Shown: one piece after another, positions 15,350-23,744 of the stretch | Layout of the letters: each line of letters begins with the position of its first letter | Numbering within the stretch: the first letter of the stretch is position 1 | Assembly (NCBI RefSeq): GCF_035825295.1 | Contig: NZ_JAYMGI010000002.1 | Location: forward strand, 4,717,001-4,781,000 | DNA from: Actinacidiphila sp. DG2A-62 | GTDB lineage: Bacteria > Actinomycetota > Actinomycetes > Streptomycetales > Streptomycetaceae | Reading direction: 5' to 3' | DNA: 64,000 nucleotides | The notes under the pieces: generated by a model | The model's input: only the letters and a program-made list of their open reading frames with translations | Database searches by the model: none | What the model was told of the DNA's origin: nothing | Made by a program: the position numbers and the translations under genes

Positions 15350-15400
15350 GTTGTACACCCGAAAATGCTGTTTCCCAAACGGCATTTTGCGAGGTACAAC
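15350..15400. promoter_or_regulatory. Imperfect palindrome upstream of xis
   Basis: gttgtac (15350-15356) and gtacaac (15394-15400) form the outer arms, and aaaatgc (15362-15368) and gcatttt (15382-15388) the inner arms, all exactly complementary. The stretch is AT-rich for this genome. It lies between the divergent replication and integration modules and is a plausible operator or promoter region for both. No regulator gene adjoins it. Confidence 0.45.
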
Positions 15401-15571
15401 ATGACGTCCCTCCGAAAGCCCTCCACGGCTTACGCCCATCCCTGAACCACCGGCCGGCACCACCGGGGCTGCCACCCCTCGTCGGCCGGAGAAGGAGCCC
15501 TGCTTTGCGCCCATCCGCTTCATCCCCACACCGCCTCTCCGCGCCGCGCGCCGCGACGGAGGGGGTCGCCG

Positions 15572-15790
15572 GTGCCTGAACGCCTTCTGAACGTCGCCGA
15601 GGCCGCCGAACGCCTCGGCACCGGCGAGCGCTTCATCCGCCGCCTCATATCCGAGCGCCGGATCGCCTTCGTCAAGGTCGGCCGCCACGTCCGCCTCGCG
15701 GAGAGCGTGCTCGACGCCTACGTCATGGTGAACACCGTGCAGCCCGTCACCCGCCGCCGCTTCCGCGCGCACTACGGGAGGGCGGCCTGA
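15572..15790 (+). CDS. xis: Excisionase (MerR-type helix-turn-helix)
   Basis: The 72-residue protein reads MPERLLNVAEAAERLGTGER, then FIRRLISERRIAFVKVGRHV and RLAESVLDAYVM. This is the small DNA-binding fold of actinomycete excisionases: an L-x-V-x-E-A-A helix, an R-R-x-x-E-R-R-I recognition helix and the VGRHVR wing. It bends DNA at the attachment sites to favour excision by the integrase. GTG 15572 follows GGAGG, and its TGA overlaps the integrase ATG (TGATG). Confidence 0.85.
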   Translation: MPERLLNVAEAAERLGTGERFIRRLISERRIAFVKVGRHVRLAESVLDAYVMVNTVQPVTRRRFRAHYGRAA

Positions 15791-16995
15791 TGCCTAAAGC
15801 AAAGGGCGCCAAGCGCCGCTTCGGGTCGGTCCGGCAGTACCGTTCCGGACGCTGGACCGCCAGCTACCTTGATCCCACCGGCCTGCGCCGGAACTCACCG
15901 GAGACCTTCTCCACCAAGACCGACGCCGAGGTCTGGCTCTCCCAGGTGGAAGCCGATCTGACGCGCGGCGACTGGACGGACCCGGACGCCGGAGCGGTCA
16001 ACTTCGGGGAGTACGCGCTGCGCTGGGTCGAGGAACGGGGTCTCGCCGCGACTACCGACGAGCTGTACCGCAGGCTGCTGCGTCTCCACCTCCTGCCGGC
16101 GTTCGGCTCGTACGACCTGGACGAGATCACGCCCGGCCGCGTCCGCGCCTGGCGGGCCGACCGGCTGGAGGCTACAGGGACGACAACTGTCGCCAAGAGC
16201 TACCGCCTGCTGAAGGCCGTCCTGGAGACGGCCGCCGACGACGAGCTGATCCGCCGCAACCCCTGCCGGATCAAGGGCGCGGGGAAGGAGGAGGCGGAGG
16301 AACGTCCGATCGCCAGCGTCGAACAGGTCGACGCGGTCGCCGAGGCCATGGGTCCGCGCTGGCGGCTGATGGTCTACCTCGCTGCCTACGGCAGCCTCCG
16401 CCCGGAGGAGCAGGCGGAGTTGCGCCGCCCCGACGTAACGCTGCCCGACGAGCCGGAGGAGTCGAAGCGGCGGCGCGACGTGCCGCGCGAGCCCGTGCTG
16501 CTCCGGATCACCCGCGCGTCACCGGAACTCACCACCGGCCGCCGTGCCACCGGCGACCCGAAATCGCGCGCCGGAAAGCGCGTCGTCGTCCTGCCCGCAT
16601 TCCTGACCGTCGACGTACGACGGCACCTCGACTGGTTCGCGGCAAAAGAACCAGACGGTCTGCTCTTCGTCGGAGAACGCGGAGCACCGTTCCGCCGGTC
16701 CACCTTCGGCCGTAAATGGCGGAAAGCCCGTACGAAAGTCGGCCTGCCCGACAATTTCCGCTTCTACGACCTCCGGCACACCGGCAATACCCTCGTCACC
16801 CAGTCCGGCGGCACCCTGAAGGACGCCATGGTCCGCGCCGGCCAGTCCTCGGAGCGCGCGGCCCTCATCTACCAGCACTCCACGCTGGACCGGCAGAAGG
16901 AAGTCGCGGCCGGCCTCGACGAACGCGTCCGCGCCGAGCGCCTCGACGCGGCGGCCGACGACCCATCTGGTGCGGAAGTGGTGCGGCTGGCCTGA
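15790..16995 (+). CDS. int: Tyrosine-recombinase integrase of the element
   Basis: The 401-residue protein has an N-terminal arm-binding region (KRRFGSVRQYRSGRWTASYL), a SAM-like core-binding domain (LAATTDELYRRLLRLHLLPA) and a C-terminal catalytic domain. Catalytic residues are Arg in YLAAYGSLRPEEQAELRRPD, the box II Arg in FRFYDLRHTGNTLVTQSGG, and the nucleophile Tyr in ERAALIYQHSTLDRQKEVAA. The first box II position is Tyr rather than His and the usual LGHSS reads AGQSS, both tolerated variants. It recombines attP with the 44-bp tRNA-Gly site. The gene is translationally coupled to xis and sits 386 bp from the tRNA end. Confidence 0.92.
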   Translation: MPKAKGAKRRFGSVRQYRSGRWTASYLDPTGLRRNSPETFSTKTDAEVWLSQVEADLTRGDWTDPDAGAVNFGEYALRWVEERGLAATTDELYRRLLRLHLLPAFGSYDLDEITPGRVRAWRADRLEATGTTTVAKSYRLLKAVLETAADDELIRRNPCRIKGAGKEEAEERPIASVEQVDAVAEAMGPRWRLMVYLAAYGSLRPEEQAELRRPDVTLPDEPEESKRRRDVPREPVLLRITRASPELTTGRRATGDPKSRAGKRVVVLPAFLTVDVRRHLDWFAAKEPDGLLFVGERGAPFRRSTFGRKWRKARTKVGLPDNFRFYDLRHTGNTLVTQSGGTLKDAMVRAGQSSERAALIYQHSTLDRQKEVAAGLDERVRAERLDAAADDPSGAEVVRLA

Positions 16996-17380
16996 CGGCG
17001 GTCTGACCGCCTGTCCGGGGGCCGACGCGACAGCTCGTCGGCCCCCGAACCATGCCTGTTGCCACGCTCCGTGCCGGAACCCATCGGTCATACGCTGCAC
17101 CCCGCCAGCAGTGATCCAGTCCCTGAACAGCGGCGTTGTATGTCGGTGCCGCCGCGCGGCCGTCAACCGAGCGTGACCGAAAGTGACTTCATCGTGTGAC
17201 GTAGGTCACTCAAAGTCCGTCTCAGGATTCGAGAATTGCGCTGCGCCAATATTCGATACCCCATTCAGCGCCACTCGCCTGGCCCAATTAACCGCCAGAT
17301 GTGGTGCACAAGTGGTGCGCGGCCCATTAATTGGTCTGGACAACGATAAAGCCCCAAGTCGTTGACCTGGGGCTTCTTTG
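16996..17380. other. attP arm region between int and tRNA-Gly, no gene
   Basis: This 385-bp stretch is less GC-rich near the tRNA and contains related words that could be integrase arm sites: ggcccaattaa (17281-17291) and ggcccattaatt (17321-17332), with gtggtgc at 17301 and 17312. I see no protein-coding frame worth calling. Confidence 0.4.
17348..17375 (-). terminator. Element-borne terminator of tRNA-Gly
   Basis: The complementary arms aagcccca and tggggctt lie just 3' of the tRNA on the minus strand, almost identical to the displaced chromosomal hairpin at 1811-1839. The element thus restores both the tRNA 3' half and its terminator. Confidence 0.75.
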
Positions 17381-17424
17381 TGGAGCGGATGACGGGAATC
17401 GAACCCGCGCTCTGAGCTTGGGAA
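17381..17424 (-). repeat. attR: tRNA 3' half restored by the element
   Basis: This is identical over 44 bp to attL at 1845-1888 and runs from the encoded CCA to the anticodon loop. The crossover must lie within these bases. Confidence 0.9.
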
Positions 17425-17454
17425 GCTCATGTTCTACCATTAAACTACATCCGC
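17381..17454 (-). tRNA. tRNA-Gly (anticodon CCC)
   Basis: Read on the minus strand, the 74 nt fold into a cloverleaf. The acceptor is GCGGATG with CATCCGC, the D arm is GTTTAATGGTAGAAC, the anticodon stem is TGAGC-TTCCCAA-GCTCA with anticodon CCC, and the T arm is GCGGG-TTCGATT-CCCGT. CCA is encoded (17381-17383). It is the insertion target of the element: 17425-17454 is chromosomal and 17381-17424 is supplied by the element. Confidence 0.95.
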
Positions 17455-17622
17455 TTGTGGTGACTGCCCGGGGAGGGCGGGTCACGGATACTGTACCGCA
17501 TGTGGGGTGGGGGAGGGGTGGGGGTAGGTTGAGGGGGGACGGTGTGGTGGTCCTGGGGTCCGGGTGGGGCATCCCCTAATGTGTGGGTTCGTCCGGCCAC
17601 GCGGAGTTGGGGAAGGGACTTC

Positions 17623-17793
17623 ATGGAGCGCACCGTTGTTCGTTGTGCCGAGGGGCACGTGTTCACCACGGGCTCGTTTCCGATGCAGCACCTGGGGGCC
17701 GATCGGCTGGGTCCCGCCCGGTTGTTGAGGTGTCCGAAGTGCGGGCGGCTGCGGCACGCCGTACCGGTCGAGGCGCACGGCGCGGAGAAGTAG
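17623..17793 (+). CDS. Small zinc-ribbon-like protein (56 aa)
   Basis: The protein is MERTVVRCAEGHVFTTGSFP, then MQHLGADRLGPARLLRCPKC and GRLRHAVPVE. Cys-x-x-Gly-His and Cys-Pro-x-Cys-Gly pairs suggest a rubredoxin-like zinc knuckle with one imperfect half. ATG 17623 follows GGAAGGG. Similar short proteins are common in Streptomyces, but their role is unknown. It is first on the chromosomal side, reading away from the tRNA. Confidence 0.7.
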   Translation: MERTVVRCAEGHVFTTGSFPMQHLGADRLGPARLLRCPKCGRLRHAVPVEAHGAEK

Positions 17794-18006
17794 GAAGCGG
17801 AGAAGTAGGAAGCAGTCCGGCTCGGTTCGGGTCGCCCCCGGCGGGCGCGGGCTCAACCGCCCGCCGCCCCCGGGTCCGGCCCCGCCCGGCCAGGCCGATC
17901 CGCCCGGCGCGTCCCGCCGATCCGCCGGGCCGACGCGCCGGCCCGGCGCCGCCCGTCCCCGCCGGCTGCATGACTCCCGCCCGCCCCGCGGGCGCTAGTC
18001 TCGGGG

Positions 18007-18582
18007 GTGCTTCTCTCAGACAAGGACATCCGGACCGAAATCGACAGCGGGCGCGTGCGCGTGGACCCGTTCGAGCCGACGATGGTGCAGCCGTCGAGCA
18101 TCGACGTGCGCCTGGACCGGTTCTTCCGGGTGTTCGAGAACCACCGCTACCCGCACATCGACCCCGCGGTCGAACAGCCCGACCTGACGCGGCTGGTGGA
18201 GCAGGAGGGCGACGACGCGTTCATCCTGCACCCGGGCGAGTTCGTGCTCGCCTCCACGTACGAGGTGATCACGCTCCCCGACGACATCGCCTCCCGGCTG
18301 GAGGGCAAGTCCAGCCTCGGCCGGCTCGGCCTGCTCACGCACTCCACCGCGGGGTTCATCGACCCCGGCTTCTCCGGGCACGTCACGCTGGAGCTGTCCA
18401 ACGTCGCGACGCTGCCGATCAAGCTCTGGCCCGGTATGAAGATCGGCCAGCTGTGCCTGTTCCGGCTCAGCTCGTCGGCCGAGTTCCCGTACGGGTCCCA
18501 GAAGTACGGTTCCCGGTATCAGGGCCAGCGCGGGCCGACGCCCTCCCGCTCGTACCTCAACTTCCACCGCACGCAGGTCTGA
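18007..18582 (+). CDS. dcd: dCTP deaminase
   Basis: The 191-residue protein converts dCTP to dUTP, feeding thymidylate synthesis. It starts MLLSDKDIRTEIDSGRVRVD and has the family motifs VQPSSIDVRLDRFFRVF, FVLASTYEVITLPDDIASRL, EGKSSLGRLGLLTHSTAGFI, DPGFSGHVTLELSN, MKIGQLCLF and SQKYGSRYQGQRGPTPSRSY. The catalytic Glu lies in the HSTAGFIDPGF region shared by trimeric dUTPase-fold enzymes. GTG 18007 starts the frame. The length is normal. The 213-bp gap upstream is extremely GC-rich with no clear signal. Confidence 0.95.
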   Translation: MLLSDKDIRTEIDSGRVRVDPFEPTMVQPSSIDVRLDRFFRVFENHRYPHIDPAVEQPDLTRLVEQEGDDAFILHPGEFVLASTYEVITLPDDIASRLEGKSSLGRLGLLTHSTAGFIDPGFSGHVTLELSNVATLPIKLWPGMKIGQLCLFRLSSSAEFPYGSQKYGSRYQGQRGPTPSRSYLNFHRTQV

Positions 18583-18665
18583 ACGCCCCGGCGCGGCAGT
18601 GCGGCTGGCGGGCGTCACGGCCCCGGCGGCCGTCGCGGCTCGGGGGCGGCCTCCCGGACCCGCCG

Positions 18666-19118
18666 CTACGGGTGCATCCGCGCCCCCTTCATCACCTTGT
18701 CCACCGCGTTGCGCGGCCCGTAGACCGCGAGGCCGACCAGGTCCAGCGACGTGCGCGGCACGGCCCGCACCGCCGCGCGGTTCGCCGCGTCGTGGCCGGT
18801 CGCGAAGAGGTCCGCGGTGAACAGCGCCCGCGGCAGCGCGCGCGTCAGCGCCCGGTCCAGCGCCTTGGCCAGCAGGTCCTTGGTGCCCTCGAAGACCATC
18901 ACCGGCTGCCGGAACATCGGCAGGTACGCGGTGCCGTCCGCGTCCTCGTACGGCTCCCCGACGACCTCGGGCAGCGTCGGGCCGAGCCCGCTGACCAGGA
19001 ACGCGGTCGCGTTCAGCCGCTGCCACTGCTCCAGGTCGTCCCGCAGCAGGACGGCGATCTTCGTCTCGAAGCGGGGCGGGTGGGGCGGGTCGAGGGGTTC
19101 GGTGTGCTCGTTGCTCAT
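18666..19118 (-). CDS. DUF2000 family protein
   Basis: The 150-residue protein contains ETKIAVLLRDDLEQWQRLNA, then TAFLVSGLGP, GEPYEDADGTAYLPMFRQPV, MVFEGTKDLLAKALDRALTR and DLVGLAVYGPRNAVDKVMKG. This is the complete DUF2000 pattern, a family with a peptidyl-tRNA-hydrolase-II-like fold and no proven activity. It is convergent with dcd. The ATG start at 19118 leaves a short polar N-terminus (MSNEHTEPLDPPHPPR). Confidence 0.8.
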   Translation of the reverse strand: MSNEHTEPLDPPHPPRFETKIAVLLRDDLEQWQRLNATAFLVSGLGPTLPEVVGEPYEDADGTAYLPMFRQPVMVFEGTKDLLAKALDRALTRALPRALFTADLFATGHDAANRAAVRAVPRTSLDLVGLAVYGPRNAVDKVMKGARMHP

Positions 19119-19267
19119 ACGCCCACGCTCGCCGCGGACCGCCCGCCTGGTCTTGTACGTTCCTTGCGCGTACGAGGAGATCCCTCAGCCGGCGGCGCGT
19201 CCGGGCACACCCGCCGGCCGTCGCCGCGCGTCCGCGCGCACCCACCGCGCCCCCGCCGCGCCCGCGC

Positions 19268-20212
19268 TCAGATCAGCGGCAGCTTGAACAGCATCAGCAG
19301 CGCGATCAGCTGGATCGAGCACGCCCCGAGCGCCTTCAGCCACGGCAGGTCGTGGGACTTGCCGACCATCGACGTCAGCAGCGCCGCGCAGGCGAGCCAG
19401 GTGAGCCAGCCGAGGAGCTGGACGAAGGAGTTGCCGCCGCCGAGGAAGAGCGCGAAGAGCAGCCGCGGCGCGTCGGTGAGGGACGTGACGAGCATGGCCA
19501 GGCCGATCGTGGGCGCCCAGGCGCCGTCGCCGCCGAGCTGGCGGGCGAGGGTGTTGGTGACCGCGCCGAGCGTCAGGCCGCACAGCACGACCATGACACC
19601 GGTGGTCAGCACCCACGGGATGCTCGCGGTGAGCGTGGTGTTGAGCACGTCGTGGCGCGCGGAGTCGAAGCCGAAGACGGCGAGCAGGCCGTAGACGAAG
19701 GTGACGGTGAGGGCCGGGCCCCACACCGTGTGGTCGCGCATCTGCCAGAACGTGCGGCCCGGGCGCAGCACGATTCCGCTCAGCAGGTCCTTCCAGTGCA
19801 GCCGCGGTCCGGCCGGCGGCGCCGCGGACCTGCCGGCCCGGTACGTCGCCACGTTGTCGTAGCCGTCGCCGCCGTACCCGCCGCGGTCGCCGTGACTCTC
19901 CGGGCCGTAGCCCTGACCGCCCCGCGGGCCGTAGCCCCCCTCGGACAGCGGGGCCGGCTCGCCCATCGTGAACGCGCGCGTGTGGCCCGGGGCGTCGTCG
20001 TGCGCCGCGGCGCCCGCCGGTCCCTGGGGGTAGTACTCCGGCTCGCCGCTCGCCGCCGGGTACGCGTCCGGCCGCTCGCGCCCGTACGGCTGTCCGTAGC
20101 CGGGCTGTCCGTACGGCTGTCCGTGCCCGGGCTGCCCGTACCCGGGCCGGTTCCGCCCGTACCCGGGCGGATAGCCGCCGCCGTCGCCCTGTCGATGCGT
20201 CTGTCCAGCCAC
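19268..20212 (-). CDS. Yip1-type membrane protein with Gly/Tyr-rich N-terminus
   Basis: The 314-residue protein has a 130-residue disordered N-terminus with repeats such as GYGQPGHGQPYGQPGYGQPY. A Yip1-like membrane domain follows: WKDLLSGIVLRPGRTFWQMR, then five likely helices (LTVTFVYGLLAVFGFDSARH, WVLTTGVMVVLCGLTLGAVT, IGLAMLVTSLTDAPRLLFAL, LLGWLTWLACAALLTSMVGK, CSIQLIALLMLFKLPLI). Yip1 proteins in bacteria are of unknown function. The GTG at 20212 (VAGQTHRQ) is chosen because relatives start the same way, although the ribosome binding site is poor. Confidence 0.75.
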   Translation of the reverse strand: MAGQTHRQGDGGGYPPGYGRNRPGYGQPGHGQPYGQPGYGQPYGRERPDAYPAASGEPEYYPQGPAGAAAHDDAPGHTRAFTMGEPAPLSEGGYGPRGGQGYGPESHGDRGGYGGDGYDNVATYRAGRSAAPPAGPRLHWKDLLSGIVLRPGRTFWQMRDHTVWGPALTVTFVYGLLAVFGFDSARHDVLNTTLTASIPWVLTTGVMVVLCGLTLGAVTNTLARQLGGDGAWAPTIGLAMLVTSLTDAPRLLFALFLGGGNSFVQLLGWLTWLACAALLTSMVGKSHDLPWLKALGACSIQLIALLMLFKLPLI

Positions 20213-20427
20213 CCTTCGAACGTACCCGCTCCCCGTCACCCCCGTGCGGGAGCCCGGGGAGCACGCGGCCATTGGGTCCAACCTGTGACACGTCCGGGAA
20301 CCGCCCGCGCGGCGGGCCCGGTACGGTCGGGGCCGGGGAGCGACCACCGGAGCCAGGGGGAGGGCACGTGCCGAGGGCAGCGCGCGAACAGGGCCGTACG
20401 GGGGGCGGGGTCATGGGAGCCGCGGAG

Positions 20428-20499
20428 GCCGAGGGGACTGCGGAGGCCGAGGGGACTGCGGAGGCCGAGGGGACCGCGGAGGCCGAGGGGACCGCGGAG
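20428..20499 (+). repeat. Four tandem 18-bp repeats upstream of the DsbA-like gene
   Basis: The unit gccgaggggactgcggag occurs four times in a row (20428-20499), the last two with one base change, with a partial copy before. In frame it encodes Ala-Glu-Gly-Thr-Ala-Glu, so a small ORF (GTG near 20369, ending 20529) would carry AEGTAE repeats and overlap the next start. Coding status is uncertain. Confidence 0.7.
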
Positions 20500-20525
20500 G
20501 TCCAGGGGCCGGCACCGCCACGAGG

Positions 20526-21371
20526 GTGACGACGGCAGGGCGGGGACGGCGGAGGACCCCGCGGCGTAGTGCCGCTGCCCTCGTGCTGGGCGTCACCGCG
20601 GCCGTCGCGCTCACCGGCTGCGGCGGATCGGGCGGTTCCGGCGGCGGATCGGACGACGCGAAGGCCCGCGCGTCCGCATCCTCCGGCGCGTCCGCCGACT
20701 CCGCCTCCGACTCCGACTCCGCGTCCCCCTCCGGTGCTTCCGGCGCCTCGGGCGTGCCGGTCCCGCCCGCGCCGCCCGCCACCGGCACGCCGAAGCCCGC
20801 GCCCGGCACGCTGCCGTCCCGGCTGGAGCCCGACGGCACCACGATCACCGTGGGCGACCCCGCCGCGCCGCACACGATCAGCGTCTACGAGGACCCGCGC
20901 TGCCCGGTCTGCGCGCGCTTCGAGAAGGCGAACGGCGCCAAGCTGACCGCCCTCGCCACCGCCGGACGGGTGAGGCTGCAGTACACGCTGGCCTCGTTCC
21001 TCGACGACAATTTCGGCGGCGGCGGCTCCAAGCGCGCCGTCAACGCCCTGCGCGCCGCCGTCGCCGCGAACCGGTTCGCGCCGCTGCACGCGCTGGTCTA
21101 CGCACGGCAGCCGGAGGAGTCGCGGGACGGCTTCACCGTGCCGTTCCTGCTCCAGCTGGCCGGGCAGGTGCCGGGGCTGCGCGGTCCGGCCTTCGACGCG
21201 GCGGTGCGCGGCCAGACGTACGCGTCCTTCGTCAGCGGCTCGGAGCACGCCTTCGTCGCCTCGGGCGTCCAGGGCACGCCGACCGTCTCGATCGACGGGA
21301 AGCGGCTGACCGGCGACGTGCTGACCCCGGCGGGCTTCGAGGCCGCGCTCAAGCAGCACGGCCTCGACTGA
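20526..21371 (+). CDS. DsbA-like thioredoxin-fold lipoprotein
   Basis: The 281-residue protein has an Arg-rich n-region, a hydrophobic stretch and the lipobox LTGC (AALVLGVTAAVALTGCGGSG), so it is an exported lipoprotein. A Ser/Ala/Asp linker of about 55 residues follows. The DsbA/thioredoxin domain contains HTISVYEDPRCPVCARFEKA with the redox pair CPVC, and SGVQGTPTVSIDGKRL with the conserved cis-Pro. It probably forms or reduces disulfides of exported proteins. The low-complexity linker would let the domain reach away from the membrane. GTG 20526 is the start used. Confidence 0.85.
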   Translation: MTTAGRGRRRTPRRSAAALVLGVTAAVALTGCGGSGGSGGGSDDAKARASASSGASADSASDSDSASPSGASGASGVPVPPAPPATGTPKPAPGTLPSRLEPDGTTITVGDPAAPHTISVYEDPRCPVCARFEKANGAKLTALATAGRVRLQYTLASFLDDNFGGGGSKRAVNALRAAVAANRFAPLHALVYARQPEESRDGFTVPFLLQLAGQVPGLRGPAFDAAVRGQTYASFVSGSEHAFVASGVQGTPTVSIDGKRLTGDVLTPAGFEAALKQHGLD

Positions 21372-21401
21372 CCACCGGGGCCCGCCCCGGGCCTCCCCCG
21401 G

Positions 21402-23744
21402 CTACGACCCCGCGTCCGCCGCGACGCCCGCGGCTCCGTCCGCCTCGCCGCCGCCGTCACCGCCGTCAGGGCCGTCAGGGCCGTTCTCCGACCCGCCGCC
21501 GACCGCCGCGCCCACCGGCACCGGCGTGCGCACCGAGTCGAGCAGCAGCTGCGCCACGTCCACGACCTGGACCGACTCCTTCGCGGTGCCGTCGTTCTTC
21601 TTGCCGTTGACCGAGTCGGTCAGCATCACCAGGCAGAACGGGCAGGCGGTGGAGACGATGTCCGGGTCGAGCGACAGCGCCTCGTCCACCCGCTCGTTGT
21701 TGACGCGCTTGCCGATCCGCTCCTCCATCCACATGCGCGCGCCGCCCGCGCCGCAGCAGAAGCCGCGCTCCTTGTGGCGGTGCATCTCCTCGTTGCGCAG
21801 CCCCGGGACCTTGGCGATGATCTCGCGCGGCGGCGTGTAGACCTTGTTGTGCCGGCCCAGGTAGCACGGGTCGTGGTAGGTGATCAGGCCCTCGACCGGG
21901 GTGACGGGCACCAGCCTGCCCTCGTCCACCAGGTGCTGCAGCAACTGGGTGTGGTGGATGACCTCGTACTCGCCGCCGAGCTGCGGGTACTCGTTGGCCA
22001 GGGTGTTGAAGCAGTGCGGGCAGGTCGCGACGATCTTCTTGGACGCGCGCGGCTTGCGGCTCGCGGGGTCGACCTTGCCGTCGTCGTCCAGCTCCTCGCC
22101 GAACGCCATGTTGAGCATGGCGACGTTCTCCTGGCCGAGCTGCTGGAAGAGGAACTCGTTGCCCAGGCGGCGGGCGGAGTCGCCGGTGCAGTTCTCCTCG
22201 CCGCCCATGATCGCGAAGTTGACGCCCGCGATGTGCAGCAGCTCGGCGAAGGCCTTGGTGGTCTTCTTCGCACGGTCCTCCAGCGAGCCCGCGCAGCCCA
22301 CCCAGTAGAGGTAGTCCACCTCGGTGAGGTCCTCGACGTCCTCGCCGACGACCGGCACCTCGAAGTCGACCTCCTTGACCCAGGCCAGCCGCTGCTTCTT
22401 GGGCAGGCCCCACGGGTTGCCCTTCTTCTCCAGGTTCTTGAGCATCGTGCCCGCCTCGGAAGGGAACGAGGACTCGATCATCACCTGGTAGCGCCGCATG
22501 TCCACGATGTGGTCGACGTGCTCGATGTCCACCGGGCACTGCTCGACGCAGGCGCCGCAGGTGGTGCAGGACCACAGCACGTCCGGGTCGATGACGCCGT
22601 TCTCCTCCGCGGTGCCGATGAGCGGGCGCTCGGCCTCGGCGAGCGCGGCGGCGGGGACGCCGGCCAGCTGCTCGGGGGTGCCCTGCTCCTCGCCCTCGGC
22701 GTTCTTGCCGCCGCCGGCCAGCAGATAGGGGGCCTTGGCGTGCGCGTGGTCGCGCAGCGACATGATCAGCAGCTTGGGGGAGAGCGGCTTGCCGGTGTTC
22801 CAGGCCGGGCACTGCGACTGGCAGCGCCCGCACTCGGTGCAGGTGGAGAAGTCGAGGATGCCCTTCCAGGAGAAGTGCTCGACCTGGGAGACGCCGAACT
22901 GGTCGTCCTCGCCCGGGTCCTCGAAGTCGATCGGGACGCCGCCGCTGGTCATCGGCTGGAGCGCGCCGAGCGCCACCGCGCCGTCGGCGTTGCGCTTGAA
23001 CCAGATGTTCGGGAACGCCAGGAAGCGGTGCCAGGCCACGCTCATCGTGGTGTTCAGGCCCAGCACGATCGCCCAGACCATCGTGACGCCCAGCTTGATC
23101 ATCGCGGTGAGGTACACGATGTTCTGCAGCGTGCCGGTGCTCAGCCCGCGGAAGGCGGCGACCAGCGGGTAGGAGGCGAAGTACCCGGCCTCGTAGTGGT
23201 CGACGCCGTGCAGCGCGCCCTCCAGGCCGCGCAGCGTCATGATCGCCAGACCGATGACCAGGACGACGTACTCCACGAAGTACGCCTGCCAGGCCGTCGA
23301 GCCGGCGAAGCGGGACTTGCGGCCGGCCCGCGAGGGCAGGTTGAGCAGCCGGATCACGATCAGCGTGAGGATGCCGAGGGTGGTCAGCGTGGCGATGAAC
23401 TCGGTGTACAGCTCGTACGGCAGCCAGGTGCCGATCCACGGCAGGATCCAGTCGGCCTGGAAGAGCTGCCCGTAGGCGTTGACGATCGTCAGCGCGAGGG
23501 TGAGGAAGCCGACCGCGACGAACCAGTGCGCGACGCCGATGACGCCCCACTTGTTCATCCGGGTGTGCAGCGCGAACTCGCGGGCCAGCGTCTTGGTGCG
23601 CGACCACGGGTCGTCCGTGCGCGAGCCGGCCGGCACCGGCTGGCCGATCCGGACGGTCCGGTAGATCTGCGCGACGGCGAGGCTGATGAGCGCGATGCCG
23701 ACCGCGGTGAGGACCAGCGACACGATGATCGCGGCGAGTTGCAC
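21402..23744 (-). CDS. Membrane-bound Fe-S oxidoreductase (HdrD/GlpC-like)
   Basis: GTG 23744 follows GAGGAGG and gives 780 residues. The N-terminal 300 residues hold about six membrane helices (LAAIIVSLVLTAVGIALISL, GVIGVAHWFVAVGFLTLALT) resembling a NarI-type cytochrome b unit. Two [4Fe-4S] motifs follow: STCTECGRCQSQCPAWNTGK and WSCTTCGACVEQCPVDIEHV. Two cysteine-rich CCG domains complete it (YLYWVGCAGSLEDR, VATCPHCFNTLANEYP, YHDPCYLGRHNKVY, GFCCGAGGARMWMEE). This is a heterodisulfide-reductase-type electron carrier linking quinone or cytoplasmic donors. Its exact partner in actinomycetes is unproven. The tail is Gly/Asp-rich. A weak inverted sequence lies 40-60 bp upstream of the start. 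Confidence 0.85.
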   Translation of the reverse strand: MQLAAIIVSLVLTAVGIALISLAVAQIYRTVRIGQPVPAGSRTDDPWSRTKTLAREFALHTRMNKWGVIGVAHWFVAVGFLTLALTIVNAYGQLFQADWILPWIGTWLPYELYTEFIATLTTLGILTLIVIRLLNLPSRAGRKSRFAGSTAWQAYFVEYVVLVIGLAIMTLRGLEGALHGVDHYEAGYFASYPLVAAFRGLSTGTLQNIVYLTAMIKLGVTMVWAIVLGLNTTMSVAWHRFLAFPNIWFKRNADGAVALGALQPMTSGGVPIDFEDPGEDDQFGVSQVEHFSWKGILDFSTCTECGRCQSQCPAWNTGKPLSPKLLIMSLRDHAHAKAPYLLAGGGKNAEGEEQGTPEQLAGVPAAALAEAERPLIGTAEENGVIDPDVLWSCTTCGACVEQCPVDIEHVDHIVDMRRYQVMIESSFPSEAGTMLKNLEKKGNPWGLPKKQRLAWVKEVDFEVPVVGEDVEDLTEVDYLYWVGCAGSLEDRAKKTTKAFAELLHIAGVNFAIMGGEENCTGDSARRLGNEFLFQQLGQENVAMLNMAFGEELDDDGKVDPASRKPRASKKIVATCPHCFNTLANEYPQLGGEYEVIHHTQLLQHLVDEGRLVPVTPVEGLITYHDPCYLGRHNKVYTPPREIIAKVPGLRNEEMHRHKERGFCCGAGGARMWMEERIGKRVNNERVDEALSLDPDIVSTACPFCLVMLTDSVNGKKNDGTAKESVQVVDVAQLLLDSVRTPVPVGAAVGGGSENGPDGPDGGDGGGEADGAAGVAADAGS

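Larger units (their letters stand above)
1845..17424. mobile_element. Integrative mobilizable element (15.6 kb) in tRNA-Gly(CCC)
   Basis: The boundaries are the 44-bp direct repeats at 1845-1888 and 17381-17424. Excisionase and tyrosine integrase (15572-16995) sit next to the intact-tRNA end, the usual place. Core modules from right to left are xis-int, a replication pair (13265-14880), a DUF2637 membrane protein, then mobC-relaxase (9785-12087). Cargo fills 2023-9749 and includes an IS5-type insertion and several broken genes. Actinomycete integrative conjugative elements normally encode an FtsK/SpoIIIE-type TraB, and none is visible. The presence of a relaxase with MobC instead suggests an element mobilised by a helper. 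Decay in the left half suggests cargo turnover, while the core modules look intact. Confidence 0.85.
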
